The notes under the pieces: model-generated
What the model saw: the letters and a program-made list of their open reading frames with translations, nothing else
The model's database searches: none
What the model was told of the DNA's origin: nothing
Position numbers and translations under genes: made by a program
Part shown: piece by piece, positions 18,962-28,583 of the stretch
Layout of the letters: every line of letters starts with the position of its first letter
Numbering within the stretch: the stretch's first letter is position 1
NCBI GenBank assembly: GCA_030748775.1
Contig: JASMLH010000001.1
Coordinates: 1-64,000, forward strand
Direction of reading: 5' to 3'
Source of the DNA: Candidatus Thalassarchaeaceae archaeon
GTDB lineage: Archaea; Thermoplasmatota; Poseidoniia; Poseidoniales; Thalassarchaeaceae
Length of the DNA: 64,000 bases

Positions 18962-19744
18962 ATGCGTGTCGTCACATGGAACCTGAATGGCATCAGGGCG
19001 GCACACAGGAAGGGACTCGATGACTTCATTGAGAGGATCGATGCTGACATCATGCTATTCCAAGAAGTAAGGGCACTTCCTGAGCAGATGCCTAAGGAAT
19101 GGTCAGAGCCAGAGGGATATGAGGTAATATGGCACCCAGCAGAGAAGAAGGGTTACTCGGGGGTTATGTCATGCTCTCGAGTCGGGATGGACGAGATAGA
19201 GAGAGGGATTGACACCGATCTCGATGAGACTAGGGACCCAGAAGGCCGAGTGCTTGTAACAAAACATGGCAATCTGAGTTGCATCAACATGTATTTGCCA
19301 AATGGCTCGGCTAGACAAGAGCGTCAGGACTACAAGGATCAGTGGCTGGAAGACATGCTTCTTTGGAGTCAAAAATTCCTCGATTCGGATGAACCCGCCC
19401 TGCTCTGTGGGGACTTGAATATTGCACATACGGAGGATGACATCTGGGATCCGGTAGGAAACAAGAGAACTTCCGGCTTCCTTGAACATGAGAGGGAATG
19501 GTTCGACAGGCTTCTTTCTGCGGGATGGAATGATCTGCTTAGGATCCATGTCGGCCCAATCAAGGGTCCATATTCATGGTGGTCCAACTTCCGGCGGGCA
19601 AGGGAGAGAGACAGGGGATGGAGAATCGACTATATTTTGGCCAATTCAGCAGCTAGGCCACTCATGCAATCAACAGAGGTGATGCGTGAGGGGGGGCTTG
19701 TTGTTTCGGACCATGCTCCTGTGATTGTTGACTTGGACCTTTGA
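18962..19744 (+). CDS. xth: exodeoxyribonuclease III / AP endonuclease
   Basis: MRVVTWNLNGIRAA, LFQEVRAL, CGDLNIAHTEDD, WRIDYILA, SDHAPVIVDL. Confidence 0.9.
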   Translation: MRVVTWNLNGIRAAHRKGLDDFIERIDADIMLFQEVRALPEQMPKEWSEPEGYEVIWHPAEKKGYSGVMSCSRVGMDEIERGIDTDLDETRDPEGRVLVTKHGNLSCINMYLPNGSARQERQDYKDQWLEDMLLWSQKFLDSDEPALLCGDLNIAHTEDDIWDPVGNKRTSGFLEHEREWFDRLLSAGWNDLLRIHVGPIKGPYSWWSNFRRARERDRGWRIDYILANSAARPLMQSTEVMREGGLVVSDHAPVIVDLDL

Positions 19745-19823
19745 TTCGCTCCCTACGGGAGCGAAATTAGCCCTGAAACGAGTAAACGCGACCTTTCAAG
19801 TGATGAAGCACTGGCGAGTATGC

Positions 19824-20621
19824 ATGGCCGATGTCCTAGCAGGGCGAATCGAAGCAATTCTTCCTGGTGGAAGAGGAGTGTGGATCCCAATGGACCATGG
19901 TGCTTCCGGGTTCCCAGAAGCAGGACTTGAGGATTCTGACTCGGCAGTAGATTATGCGATCGAGGGAGGTGCCGATGCAATAGTTCTGCATAAGGGGGCT
20001 GTCTCTCACCACTCAAAGAGAACCGGCTGGGGGAGATTTGTGTGTCATCTCTCAGCATCGACAGTTCATGGTGGGAACCAGTCACAAGACAAGGTGATAG
20101 TGGGTAATGCTTCGGAGAGTATTTCTCGTGGAGCAATAGGAGTTTCTGCCCAAGTAAACATCGGTGAAGATTCCGAACCAATGATGATCGAGAGGTTTGG
20201 GGCAATTTCTTCTGATGCTTTCAAGCACGAATTGCCGATACTCGGAATGTTCTATCCACGGGGCCCAAATTTGTCCTTGGATCCTTCCGACCCAACTAAG
20301 GGAGTAGCTCATGCAGCTCGATTGGCGTGGGAACTTGGTTGCAACGTGGTCAAGGTTCCTTGGACTGGCTCGGTTGAGTCATTCAGACTCGTGACCTCAT
20401 GTGTCCCCATCCCAGTGTTGATTTCCGGCGGTCCAGGAGGGGATGCAGGATTCTCGGATACATTGGAAGCCGTCGAGAAATCAATTATCGCCGGGGGCTC
20501 GGGGGTCTGCATAGGAAGGAAGGTTTTCGGTGCCGACGATCCGGTTTCCCACATCAGAGCCCTCAGGGCCATTGTCCATGATGAGGCAACTGCGTCAGAG
20601 GCCGCTAGACACTTGGGGTGA
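19824..20621 (+). CDS. 2-amino-3,7-dideoxy-D-threo-hept-6-ulosonate synthase / class I FBP aldolase-like
   Basis: Starts MADVLAGRIEAILPGGRGVWIPMDHGAS; NVVKVPWTGSVESF; PVLISGGP; directly upstream of DHQ synthase II. The earlier start in the ORF track (19725) overlaps xth. Confidence 0.8.
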   Translation: MADVLAGRIEAILPGGRGVWIPMDHGASGFPEAGLEDSDSAVDYAIEGGADAIVLHKGAVSHHSKRTGWGRFVCHLSASTVHGGNQSQDKVIVGNASESISRGAIGVSAQVNIGEDSEPMMIERFGAISSDAFKHELPILGMFYPRGPNLSLDPSDPTKGVAHAARLAWELGCNVVKVPWTGSVESFRLVTSCVPIPVLISGGPGGDAGFSDTLEAVEKSIIAGGSGVCIGRKVFGADDPVSHIRALRAIVHDEATASEAARHLG

Positions 20622-20624
20622 ATT

Positions 20625-21560
20625 ATGGAGATTTGGCTAAACTCTGCGGACGGAGTGACTTCCAGCTCCGAGGGCATCGATAGGGTCTGGTCTGGGAGCG
20701 CCACGGATGTTTCTGAGGTTGTCATCGAAGATGATAGCAGCCAGAATGATGCTCTTTCTCTGATTGGGATGGTCCCATGGCTGTTGGTAAGATGCTCTGA
20801 CTGGACCATGATTCCATTGGAGAACCTAGTGGCCACATCAAGAGGCTCCGGAACTAGAATCGCTGCCGCTGTGAACCAGGAAATCGATCTTAACGGGGCT
20901 GTTTTCGCACTGGATCATGGAGTGGATGCAATTCTTGTTGAATTTGATTTACTCGAAGCCGCGATTCTAGCAGCTAGTGAAAAGGCCCCTGTGGAGTATA
21001 CGGAAAATGAGCAAAAATCCAGGGTACAATCAGCAAAGATAACCTCAATCGAAAGTGGGGGTGTGGGCGAGAGAGTCTGCATCGATCTTACTGTCCGGCT
21101 TCAAGAGGGACAGGGAATCGCTACTGGATCAGTTTCCCAATTGCTATGCATTGTTCATGGGGAGACGCTTTCTAACGAATTCGTCCCTCCAAGGCCATTC
21201 AGAGTGAATGCGGGGGCCATTCACTCATACGCACTAATGGCCGATGGGAAGACAAAGTACCTTAGCGAGTTGAATTCTGGGGATGAGATCGCTGTGCTGT
21301 CGAGTGAGGGCATCGTCGGAAAGGCAGCAATAGGACGTCTGAAGATTGAGAAAAGGCCTCTAATGATTATTAGATTCGAAGTTGGCGAAGTCAAGTCCCA
21401 GATTATCGCTCAGCAAGCTGAAACTGTTCGCCTAATTGCCCCCGATGGGGGGGTATTGCCAATCACTTCCGCTGCTTTGGGAGACAACATTGCTGTGTTT
21501 TCAGATAATCGAGTTAGGCACATCGGGCAACCTCTCGAGGGGAGGGTGAATGAGAGATGA
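20625..21560 (+). CDS. 3-dehydroquinate synthase II (archaeal type)
   Basis: RVNAGAIHSYALMADGKTKYLSELNSGDEIAVL; VKSQIIAQQAETVRLI; operon context. Confidence 0.85.
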   Translation: MEIWLNSADGVTSSSEGIDRVWSGSATDVSEVVIEDDSSQNDALSLIGMVPWLLVRCSDWTMIPLENLVATSRGSGTRIAAAVNQEIDLNGAVFALDHGVDAILVEFDLLEAAILAASEKAPVEYTENEQKSRVQSAKITSIESGGVGERVCIDLTVRLQEGQGIATGSVSQLLCIVHGETLSNEFVPPRPFRVNAGAIHSYALMADGKTKYLSELNSGDEIAVLSSEGIVGKAAIGRLKIEKRPLMIIRFEVGEVKSQIIAQQAETVRLIAPDGGVLPITSAALGDNIAVFSDNRVRHIGQPLEGRVNER

Positions 21561-22417
21561 ATGTCCTAGGCTCGGGAAGTGCAAACGGAGGAATCTCTTT
21601 GCTTCACGCCTTTGGGCTCGGTAGGGGATCCTCCGTTGGAATCGAACTCTCCACAAGGGTATCAATTGTTGAGGGCCCAAATAGGGAGGTAGTGGGAGAC
21701 TATCATCGACTACTTGACGCAGTGATTTCCACTTGGAATTCAGAGGGACTACCCAATCACGGCATGTTCTACTGGAAGGTCGAGAGCAACGTCCCTATTG
21801 GACAGGGACTAAAGTCGAGTTCGGCATTAGCCTGTGCAGCACTTAGAGCTCTGGACTCAATCTCTTGGACTGGCCTCTCTGTTGAAGAGATTGCAGACCT
21901 TGCCGTAACATCTCAGAAGCTAGCAAAATGCACAATTACCGGAAGTTTGGATGACGCATGGTCGTCGCTTAGCTGTGGTTGGAAGTTGGTAGACCCAGAA
22001 TTGCCAGCATCACAATCTGTATTGCTCGAAGGAGAAATGGATCCGGGTCTGGAAGTGCTAATCGGACTCCGGGGAATTCGATCCTCGACAGTCTCGAGAG
22101 AGAAGTTTTCGGAGAACTCACATCTCTTCGAGAGGTCATTGGCATCGATAGTGAACGGGGCTCCTCTGGAAGCACTATCCGCAAACGGATTGGCAGTCGC
22201 AGCCTCGACCGAAGACTTCGATGCGCTGAGAATTTGCAATCATTCAATCGCCCATGGAGCAATCGCCTCAGGAATGAGCGGCTCAGGTCCAGCAATAGCA
22301 GTGATTTGCTACGAAAGCGACAAGGAGACGATTATCGCAAATCTTTCAGATTTCGGGATGGATGTCATCAGCACCAGATTCTCAACCACCGAGTCAGTTG
22401 TCGAGGAGGTTCATTGA
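21557..22417 (+). CDS. aroK: archaeal GHMP-family shikimate kinase
   Basis: VPIGQGLKSSSALACAALRAL, KLAKCTITGSLDDAWSSLSCG, ASGMSGSGPAIAVI; between DHQ synthase and chorismate synthase. Confidence 0.87.
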   Translation: MNVLGSGSANGGISLLHAFGLGRGSSVGIELSTRVSIVEGPNREVVGDYHRLLDAVISTWNSEGLPNHGMFYWKVESNVPIGQGLKSSSALACAALRALDSISWTGLSVEEIADLAVTSQKLAKCTITGSLDDAWSSLSCGWKLVDPELPASQSVLLEGEMDPGLEVLIGLRGIRSSTVSREKFSENSHLFERSLASIVNGAPLEALSANGLAVAASTEDFDALRICNHSIAHGAIASGMSGSGPAIAVICYESDKETIIANLSDFGMDVISTRFSTTESVVEEVH

Positions 22418-23523
22418 TGGGAATGGGATTGGGAGACTCCCTCAGGGTTACCCTATTCGGAGAGAGTCATGGCCAGTGTGTAGGGGCACTAGTAGAAGGA
22501 ATTCCCCCCGGAACGCCCATTGATAGCGACTCATTAGCAAGGGATCTTTCAATGAGGAAACCGGGTAGGAAGGGCTTGTCATCACGTTCAGAGCTAGATA
22601 ACTGCGAGATAGTTTCTGGCATTCACGAAGGGAAGGCAACCGGTTGGCCGGTACTGATGCTTGCTAGAAATGAAGACGCCAAATCATCAGATTATGGATT
22701 CCTTCCCGAGCACCCAAGACCAGGTCATGCCGATATGGTTGAGGCTATCAGAAACGAAGGCCATAATGATCCAAGAGGCGGCGGTTCACAGTCTGCTAGG
22801 CTGACTTTGGGAATTGTAGCCGCAGGAAGCCAAGCCCGCTCCCTACTAGATGGAGCCGAATGGTCGTGTAAGGCGCATCTTCACAGCATTGGTGGCATCT
22901 ATTCACGCCCATTGTTCGAATTGGATATGACAACTGAATATGTGGAGGGGACCGACATGGCCCGATTGAACTGTCTTGACCCGGATGCTGTAGGCCCCAT
23001 GTCCGAATTGATTGAGTCAGTTAGGATGGATCGTGATACCATAGGGTCATCTGTCGAATTGATAATTGACGGTCTTCCAATAGGAGTTGGAGAGCCCTGG
23101 TTTGACGGAATAGAACCATCTCTTGCTAGGGGCTTGATGGCAATCCCCGGTGCAAGGGCCGTTGAGTTCTCTCATGGAACCGAGTCTTCACGAATGAGGG
23201 GTTCAGAGCATAACGACATGTGGTTACCCGGAGGTGACACCCCCACACTCGAGGGTTCCGATTCCGGAAGGGCCGATGGTTCCTTGGGCGGCCGTTCTAC
23301 TGGAGCCCCAATACGTGTTATCGTTCATTTCAAGCCACCTAGCAGCCTTCCTAGGGAGCAGTTCACACTACACCTGCCAAGCAACCAAGTAAGATCGCTG
23401 AAGGTCGGAGGAAGGCATGACCCGGTCATCGGACCTCGCGCTGCTCCCGTTGTAGAGGCAGTCGCCATTCTCGTTATTTGCGACCTAGGAATGATGGGTG
23501 GATTCTTGGGGAATCATGACTGA
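22417..23523 (+). CDS. aroC: chorismate synthase
   Basis: MGMGLGDSLRVTLFGESHGQCVGALVEGIPPG; RPGHADMVEAIRN; start re-annotated to the TGATG overlap with aroK. Confidence 0.92.
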   Translation: MGMGLGDSLRVTLFGESHGQCVGALVEGIPPGTPIDSDSLARDLSMRKPGRKGLSSRSELDNCEIVSGIHEGKATGWPVLMLARNEDAKSSDYGFLPEHPRPGHADMVEAIRNEGHNDPRGGGSQSARLTLGIVAAGSQARSLLDGAEWSCKAHLHSIGGIYSRPLFELDMTTEYVEGTDMARLNCLDPDAVGPMSELIESVRMDRDTIGSSVELIIDGLPIGVGEPWFDGIEPSLARGLMAIPGARAVEFSHGTESSRMRGSEHNDMWLPGGDTPTLEGSDSGRADGSLGGRSTGAPIRVIVHFKPPSSLPREQFTLHLPSNQVRSLKVGGRHDPVIGPRAAPVVEAVAILVICDLGMMGGFLGNHD

Positions 23524-24443
23524 CGCTCTGTATACTGTTGAATCCTTAGGGGCAAATTGATTGCGAACATAGACGCGATGATGATGAACACTAGTATTGT
23601 ACCGAGCGCTACACCATAGACACTGGTCAACTCCACGCTTTCCTTGAGGCGGTTAGCTGCCACGGGATCCAGGATTCCCACGAAAGCAGGTATGATCAGA
23701 TTGATGAAGAGAGTTAGCATTGCCACGAATCCTGCAACAGCAGGAGTCACACTTAGTGCCCGGGTGTACCTGCGAGTAATTGCATTGACGTTCATCACGT
23801 AAACCTCTCCAGTCCTAATCGACGTATCGAGCATCGAGAATCTGATTATTCCACTGGATATCTCGACGTACATTACTAGGAAAACCGCATAAAGAATTAG
23901 CAGAATTTTCTGGATTGTTTCGTCTTCGGGAAGGAAGCTTAGGCCATACTCAACCTTGCTTCCAGCGAACCTAATTGTTACTAGGATTAGGGCCACATAT
24001 GAGGCCAATAAGGCCCGCTGATCCCTCTGGGAGATGCCAAAGAATCCCCCAATCAAGCCAATTAGAATCAGAATCCAGTGAATGGCAAGTCCAATGAAAC
24101 CTATCCCAAGAATGTTCGATAGGGTGAACCACGCAGTTCCAGAAACCGGTGTGAGCATGAATGTTAGGAATATGAGAACGAGAAGTGATGCAGATGACCA
24201 GATCTGTAGGGAAACAACCATTCTGTCAGGAGGCAGGAACTTCCTCGTGGTTAGGACCGGGCCACCAAAAATGGTCTCAATCCATCCTGGGATTTCTACC
24301 TCAGGGACTGCATCGTCAGGAATCCCCGTGTCTCTCTTGATTGTACCTGCCGCCTTTACCCTACTAGGAGCAGACGATCTAACGACCTTCCCATCGTATA
24401 GATGGGCAGTGTCCACGGGCCCCTTTGAATTCTCTCCCGCCAT
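23514..24443 (-). CDS. multi-TM membrane protein, unknown function
   Basis: Several hydrophobic segments; downstream of the DUF58 gene. Confidence 0.6.
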   Translation of the reverse strand: MAGENSKGPVDTAHLYDGKVVRSSAPSRVKAAGTIKRDTGIPDDAVPEVEIPGWIETIFGGPVLTTRKFLPPDRMVVSLQIWSSASLLVLIFLTFMLTPVSGTAWFTLSNILGIGFIGLAIHWILILIGLIGGFFGISQRDQRALLASYVALILVTIRFAGSKVEYGLSFLPEDETIQKILLILYAVFLVMYVEISSGIIRFSMLDTSIRTGEVYVMNVNAITRRYTRALSVTPAVAGFVAMLTLFINLIIPAFVGILDPVAANRLKESVELTSVYGVALGTILVFIIIASMFAINLPLRIQQYTERQS

Positions 24444-24452
24444 CTTTTCACC

Positions 24453-25772
24453 TCAGAATCCTCTAGCTCCTGCCAGTGCTGTGAACAGTAGCATGTCAGG
24501 CTCCCAGTCCATCACATAGGCACCCAGGCCCCTAAGCTCAGTCATCAGAATGTCTCTCTCGGTCTTCAGTACCTCGTAACCTGTCCTGTCAATTCTTCTA
24601 GCATCGAACTCGAACTCAAGGCTACTAGGGGAAAGAACGGTGACTTCGAAATTTCTAGCTCTCAGGTCCCTCACTGCGTCAATTATCGTAGGGTCGTCTT
24701 CTAGGGGTGAGAGGATGATAATGGGACTCCCTCTGTGTATGTGTGGCATTATTCTGTTTGTGACGATCTTTAGTGGAGTATTGCCCTTTGCCATGGCTCC
24801 TGCCAGCTTTGTCAGGATGATGTACAACTGCTTCTTGCCAGTGTCCCTGTCTACCGAGACGATTTCATCCCCATACACCACCAAGCCCACTGAGTCTCTT
24901 CGTGAGAGGAAATACTGTGTAAGGCTAGCAGCGGCCCTAGTGCTGTAAACCAGAGAGTTCCGACTAACGGGACCTGTCTCGCTAACTGCTCTGCTATCTA
25001 CTATCAGGATTACGTCACTCACCGCGTCTCTCTCGAATTCGTTAACCATCATCTTCCCGTCTTGTCTGGCGGTAGCCTTCCAGTTTACTTTCTTCATTGG
25101 GTCTCCGGGGATGTATTCCCTCAGGTTGTAGAAATTTGACCCCTCTCCTGGGTTCCTAATGTTCACCGCACCAGTGAAAATCTTTGGAACTCTGCTTTTT
25201 ATCATCGCGTCTTTGATGTCCTCCATTTTGGGAAAGACAAGGAAATCGTCGTAGAGTAGGATTTCTTTTTCGTTGTGGAAAAGGCCCAATTCGTCTTGAA
25301 CTCTGATGCAAACAGGGCCAATAGTGTAGAAGCCCCTCAACGGGGTTTCTATGGTGTAAGAAATCTCGGTTTCCCTCTTTGGTCCAATTTCCATTAGGAC
25401 GTAGTTTGCCCCTTTCTTTATCCTCATCACTTCTGGAACCCTATCACGGAGTTCGAGAACCTTGGCCACTCCGGACCTGTTCTGGATCCTTAGTGTAACA
25501 TCAATTTCCCCATCTTCAAAAACACGCGAAGAAGAAGTTTTGCGCATGGCCACGATGCTCTGCAGTTGGACGCCTTCGTCCATCACGGAATCTTCCATCC
25601 TCTTTCCGGTGGAGGCAACATCCCCATGTGCTGTTCTAAGTGCTGCCCATGTGAGGAAGGATAGCAATACAACCGCTACGGTCACAAGTTGTTGGTTTCT
25701 CAATACTAGGCCTAGCAGGTACATCGCAATAGACAGCGACGCGAACATCGCTGACTTCCGGCTCCAAGCCAT
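24453..25772 (-). CDS. DUF58-family protein (vWA-like)
   Basis: IRNPGEGSNFYNLREYIPGDPMKKVNWKATARQDGKMMVNEFERD; adjacent to MoxR. Confidence 0.87.
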   Translation of the reverse strand: MAWSRKSAMFASLSIAMYLLGLVLRNQQLVTVAVVLLSFLTWAALRTAHGDVASTGKRMEDSVMDEGVQLQSIVAMRKTSSSRVFEDGEIDVTLRIQNRSGVAKVLELRDRVPEVMRIKKGANYVLMEIGPKRETEISYTIETPLRGFYTIGPVCIRVQDELGLFHNEKEILLYDDFLVFPKMEDIKDAMIKSRVPKIFTGAVNIRNPGEGSNFYNLREYIPGDPMKKVNWKATARQDGKMMVNEFERDAVSDVILIVDSRAVSETGPVSRNSLVYSTRAAASLTQYFLSRRDSVGLVVYGDEIVSVDRDTGKKQLYIILTKLAGAMAKGNTPLKIVTNRIMPHIHRGSPIIILSPLEDDPTIIDAVRDLRARNFEVTVLSPSSLEFEFDARRIDRTGYEVLKTERDILMTELRGLGAYVMDWEPDMLLFTALAGARGF

Positions 25773-25792
25773 TGCTCCCTACCCCGCATTGC

Positions 25793-26857
25793 TCAGACTG
25801 TCGGGACGTTTGCGGCATTCTTCCCGTGGAGGATGTCTCTAACTACCTCCCCAGTCTCCAGACCCTTAATCTGGTGCTCGGGCTTCAGAATGAGCCTGTG
25901 TGCTACAGCCAATTCAGCAATTGATTTCACGTCATCCGGGGTTACGAAGTCCCTTCCTCTCATCGCTGCCACGGCCCTACTAGTCTTCAGTAGAGCCTGT
26001 GAGCCACGAGGAGAAGAGCCGACCAGAACTCGGGGGTCTTCCCTTGTCCTTGCGACAATGTCTACCATGTACTCCCTTACGGACCTGTCAACGTAGACCT
26101 CTTCGCAGGACTGTTGCATCTTGACCACAATGCTCGGATCGGTTACCTTGTTCACTTCCACCTCGTCCTTCTTCCTGTCTATTCTTCTCTGGAGGATCTC
26201 GTTCTCATCGGCCCTGTCCGGGTATCCGACCATCATCTTCATCATGAATCTGTCAAGTTGAGCTTCTGGGAGGGGGTATGTCCCCTCTTGCTCGACAGGG
26301 TTCTGGGTCGCCATTGTGAGGAAAGGGGCTGGGAGTTTGTGAGTTACAACCCCGACTGTCACCTGCTTCTCCTGCATGGCCTCTAGAAGTGCTGCTTGCG
26401 TTTTTGGTGGGGCCCTGTTGATCTCGTCCGAAAGAAGGAGGTTGCAGAAAATTGGTCCGGGTTTGAAACTGAACTCTCCCTTCTTGGCATCGTAGATGTT
26501 GGTTCCGGTAATGTCTGCAGGCAATAGATCAGGTGTAAATTGCACACGCTTGAAATCGCACCCCAGGGCATCTGCGAATGTGTTAGTCATCAGAGTCTTT
26601 GCTAGTCCAGGAAAATCCTCGAACAGGAGGTTTCCATTGGAAAGAATGTCCACCATGACGTTGTCAATTACGTGTGCTTTCCCAATAATGACCTTCTGAA
26701 CTTCCGTGCTTATTGCTTGCCCCATTGCGCCCGTTGCATTCAGAATCTCGTCGACTTTGTTTGAACCTCTAGCGGCTTCCGCCTTCTTTGCTAGAGCAGC
26801 TTCATGTCCACCCTGACTCGGTGCTGGCACCCCTTCTGCTGGTTTTGTCTCACTCAT
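25793..26857 (-). CDS. MoxR-family AAA ATPase
   Basis: FEDFPGLAKTLMTNTFA, QFTPDLLPADITGTNIYD, LLSDEINRAPPKTQAALLEAMQEKQVT, ATQNPVEQEGTYPLPEAQLDRF. Confidence 0.93.
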   Translation of the reverse strand: MSETKPAEGVPAPSQGGHEAALAKKAEAARGSNKVDEILNATGAMGQAISTEVQKVIIGKAHVIDNVMVDILSNGNLLFEDFPGLAKTLMTNTFADALGCDFKRVQFTPDLLPADITGTNIYDAKKGEFSFKPGPIFCNLLLSDEINRAPPKTQAALLEAMQEKQVTVGVVTHKLPAPFLTMATQNPVEQEGTYPLPEAQLDRFMMKMMVGYPDRADENEILQRRIDRKKDEVEVNKVTDPSIVVKMQQSCEEVYVDRSVREYMVDIVARTREDPRVLVGSSPRGSQALLKTSRAVAAMRGRDFVTPDDVKSIAELAVAHRLILKPEHQIKGLETGEVVRDILHGKNAANVPTV

Positions 26858-26874
26858 TTTTTCCTCTCCGTTTT

Positions 26875-28464
26875 TCAGTTATTCTTTCCCCATCGCCTGA
26901 TGGCCTGCATCAGCTTGCGCAACTCTTGGGGCGAGTACGTACGGCTTTGGCTATAAGCCAATTCCACAAGGCGAGGATCACCAATCATCGCCTGAACCTC
27001 CGGTGGAAGCATTGCAGCCATCTCATCCCGAGTTAAATCATTGTGAATTCTGACCTTGGTCATTAGTGACTTTCGAACCCTGTCTCTGTACGAGCCGGGC
27101 TCCAGTTTGTTTGGTCTTTGGTTGAACTTTGTTAGGTCAAAGACATGTCTCCAGTTCTCTTTTTCTGGGACTACCATCATGGCAACCAATAGCAGTAGGC
27201 CAACGTTCAGCACGACTAGCCACTTGAGGAATTGGTTGGATGTCAGAAGGACAACAGTACCCATAGTTTCCACGAAGGGTGCTGAAACCACCCCCGTAAT
27301 GTGCCTGCTCTCATCGAAAACTACCTGGAAGTTCCCTTTGTCGTTCTTTACCTGAGCAGATAGGTTCGCATTATCGAATTCCATCATGTCATGCACTAGG
27401 AGTTTGAAGTAACGCTGGTTCCCAGCCCACTCATTGTTGTTCAGAATCTCCTTAGTCCAACAGTTGTTGAGGGTGTAGCCTGCAACAGATTGGCAATCGC
27501 TGTTCAAACCCCTTTCTAGGGCAATGCTTTGGTCCCATAGCATATTCGAGAAAGCCTCTTCGTCAGCGACAAAAACTATGCTTCCAGTGACTTCAAGCTC
27601 CCCTATTCCAGAAGAGAAAGCCCCTCTCCCTTCATTGGGTAGCTCGTCGAAAACGGTGATTCCCGGATAGTCAAATCTCATGATTAGCCTGAGATCTCCG
27701 GGCGCTGGATTCTCCAGGTTGGTTGGATCTCCGTCTCCTGCGATGTCGATGAATGCTGAGGAAGATGACTTGCCAAGTGACATTATTTCTCTGTGATCTG
27801 GATTCTCAGTGTCCCTGAGAAGGGGTTCAAACTTGAGTCCTGTTGGTGATCTGAACATTACAGGAAGCCTACAGTCCTTGAGGCCATCCGGGTTTTCTAT
27901 CTGGAAAGTCGTGCATCCCTGCATCTGTGCACCCGGAGACATTCCATCCACGTCTTGGCCGACAGAAGCTGCAGTCCAGACGTTCTTCCATGAAATTGCA
28001 TTTGCCTGGTCGTTGACGACGAAATGCTGCTTCTCATCCATCAGGGGGGAGTTGAAGAAGGTCACACCAAACATCCCTGCAAGCCTGTTTGCGTTTGTGT
28101 TGTCTGCTGCAACTATCACCTTCCCTCCTTTCTCGGTGACGAATCTGTAGATTTCTTCTGCTTCGGTGTCATCAATTGGCTTCTCGGGACCGACGATTGC
28201 TAGGAGGGTCCTATGGGGGTCCTTCCAATCATTAACAAGCATGGGGGTAGACATGGTGTTGGCTACATAGTAACCCTCTTCCTCGTCGAACGTGTCCCTC
28301 ATTTTGTTCACTTGGTAGTCCTCTCCGGTTTCGTATGCCGAATAGGCTGTCTCCTTTCCCACTACGAAGAACATTGGAAGAATTAGCAGTAGTACTGATG
28401 TCACGACTAAGGAGAGCATTACGTATCTGTTGAACCTCTCATCAATATCCGGTTCTTCAGGCAC
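26875..28464 (-). CDS. DUF4350-like membrane protein of the MoxR/DUF58 cluster
   Basis: N-terminal TM, FVTEKGGKVIVAADNTNANRLAGMFGVTF, second TM near the C-terminus; gene order. Confidence 0.65.
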   Translation of the reverse strand: MPEEPDIDERFNRYVMLSLVVTSVLLLILPMFFVVGKETAYSAYETGEDYQVNKMRDTFDEEEGYYVANTMSTPMLVNDWKDPHRTLLAIVGPEKPIDDTEAEEIYRFVTEKGGKVIVAADNTNANRLAGMFGVTFFNSPLMDEKQHFVVNDQANAISWKNVWTAASVGQDVDGMSPGAQMQGCTTFQIENPDGLKDCRLPVMFRSPTGLKFEPLLRDTENPDHREIMSLGKSSSSAFIDIAGDGDPTNLENPAPGDLRLIMRFDYPGITVFDELPNEGRGAFSSGIGELEVTGSIVFVADEEAFSNMLWDQSIALERGLNSDCQSVAGYTLNNCWTKEILNNNEWAGNQRYFKLLVHDMMEFDNANLSAQVKNDKGNFQVVFDESRHITGVVSAPFVETMGTVVLLTSNQFLKWLVVLNVGLLLLVAMMVVPEKENWRHVFDLTKFNQRPNKLEPGSYRDRVRKSLMTKVRIHNDLTRDEMAAMLPPEVQAMIGDPRLVELAYSQSRTYSPQELRKLMQAIRRWGKNN

Positions 28465-28487
28465 AACACCACCCTACCCACTTAATC

Positions 28488-28504
28488 TTGGGCCTAAGGC
28501 CCAA
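28488..28504. promoter_or_regulatory. palindrome TTGGGCCT-A-AGGCCCAA upstream of the MoxR-cluster leading gene
   Basis: Perfect 8-bp arms read directly; 24-40 nt upstream of the start at 28464. Confidence 0.45.
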
Positions 28505-28583
28505 ACAGCGTCACTGCGACCCTCGGTTCACGGTTATATGTTGCTGAGCATAGTTCAAGTCTAATTACAAAACAAATCTGATA

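Noticed and set aside
21979-22416. N-terminal ~146-residue extension of the chorismate synthase ORF in the track
   Set aside because: Out-of-frame overlap with the shikimate kinase gene, Arg/Ser-rich; aroC begins at 22417 with MGMGLGDSLRVTLFGESHG.
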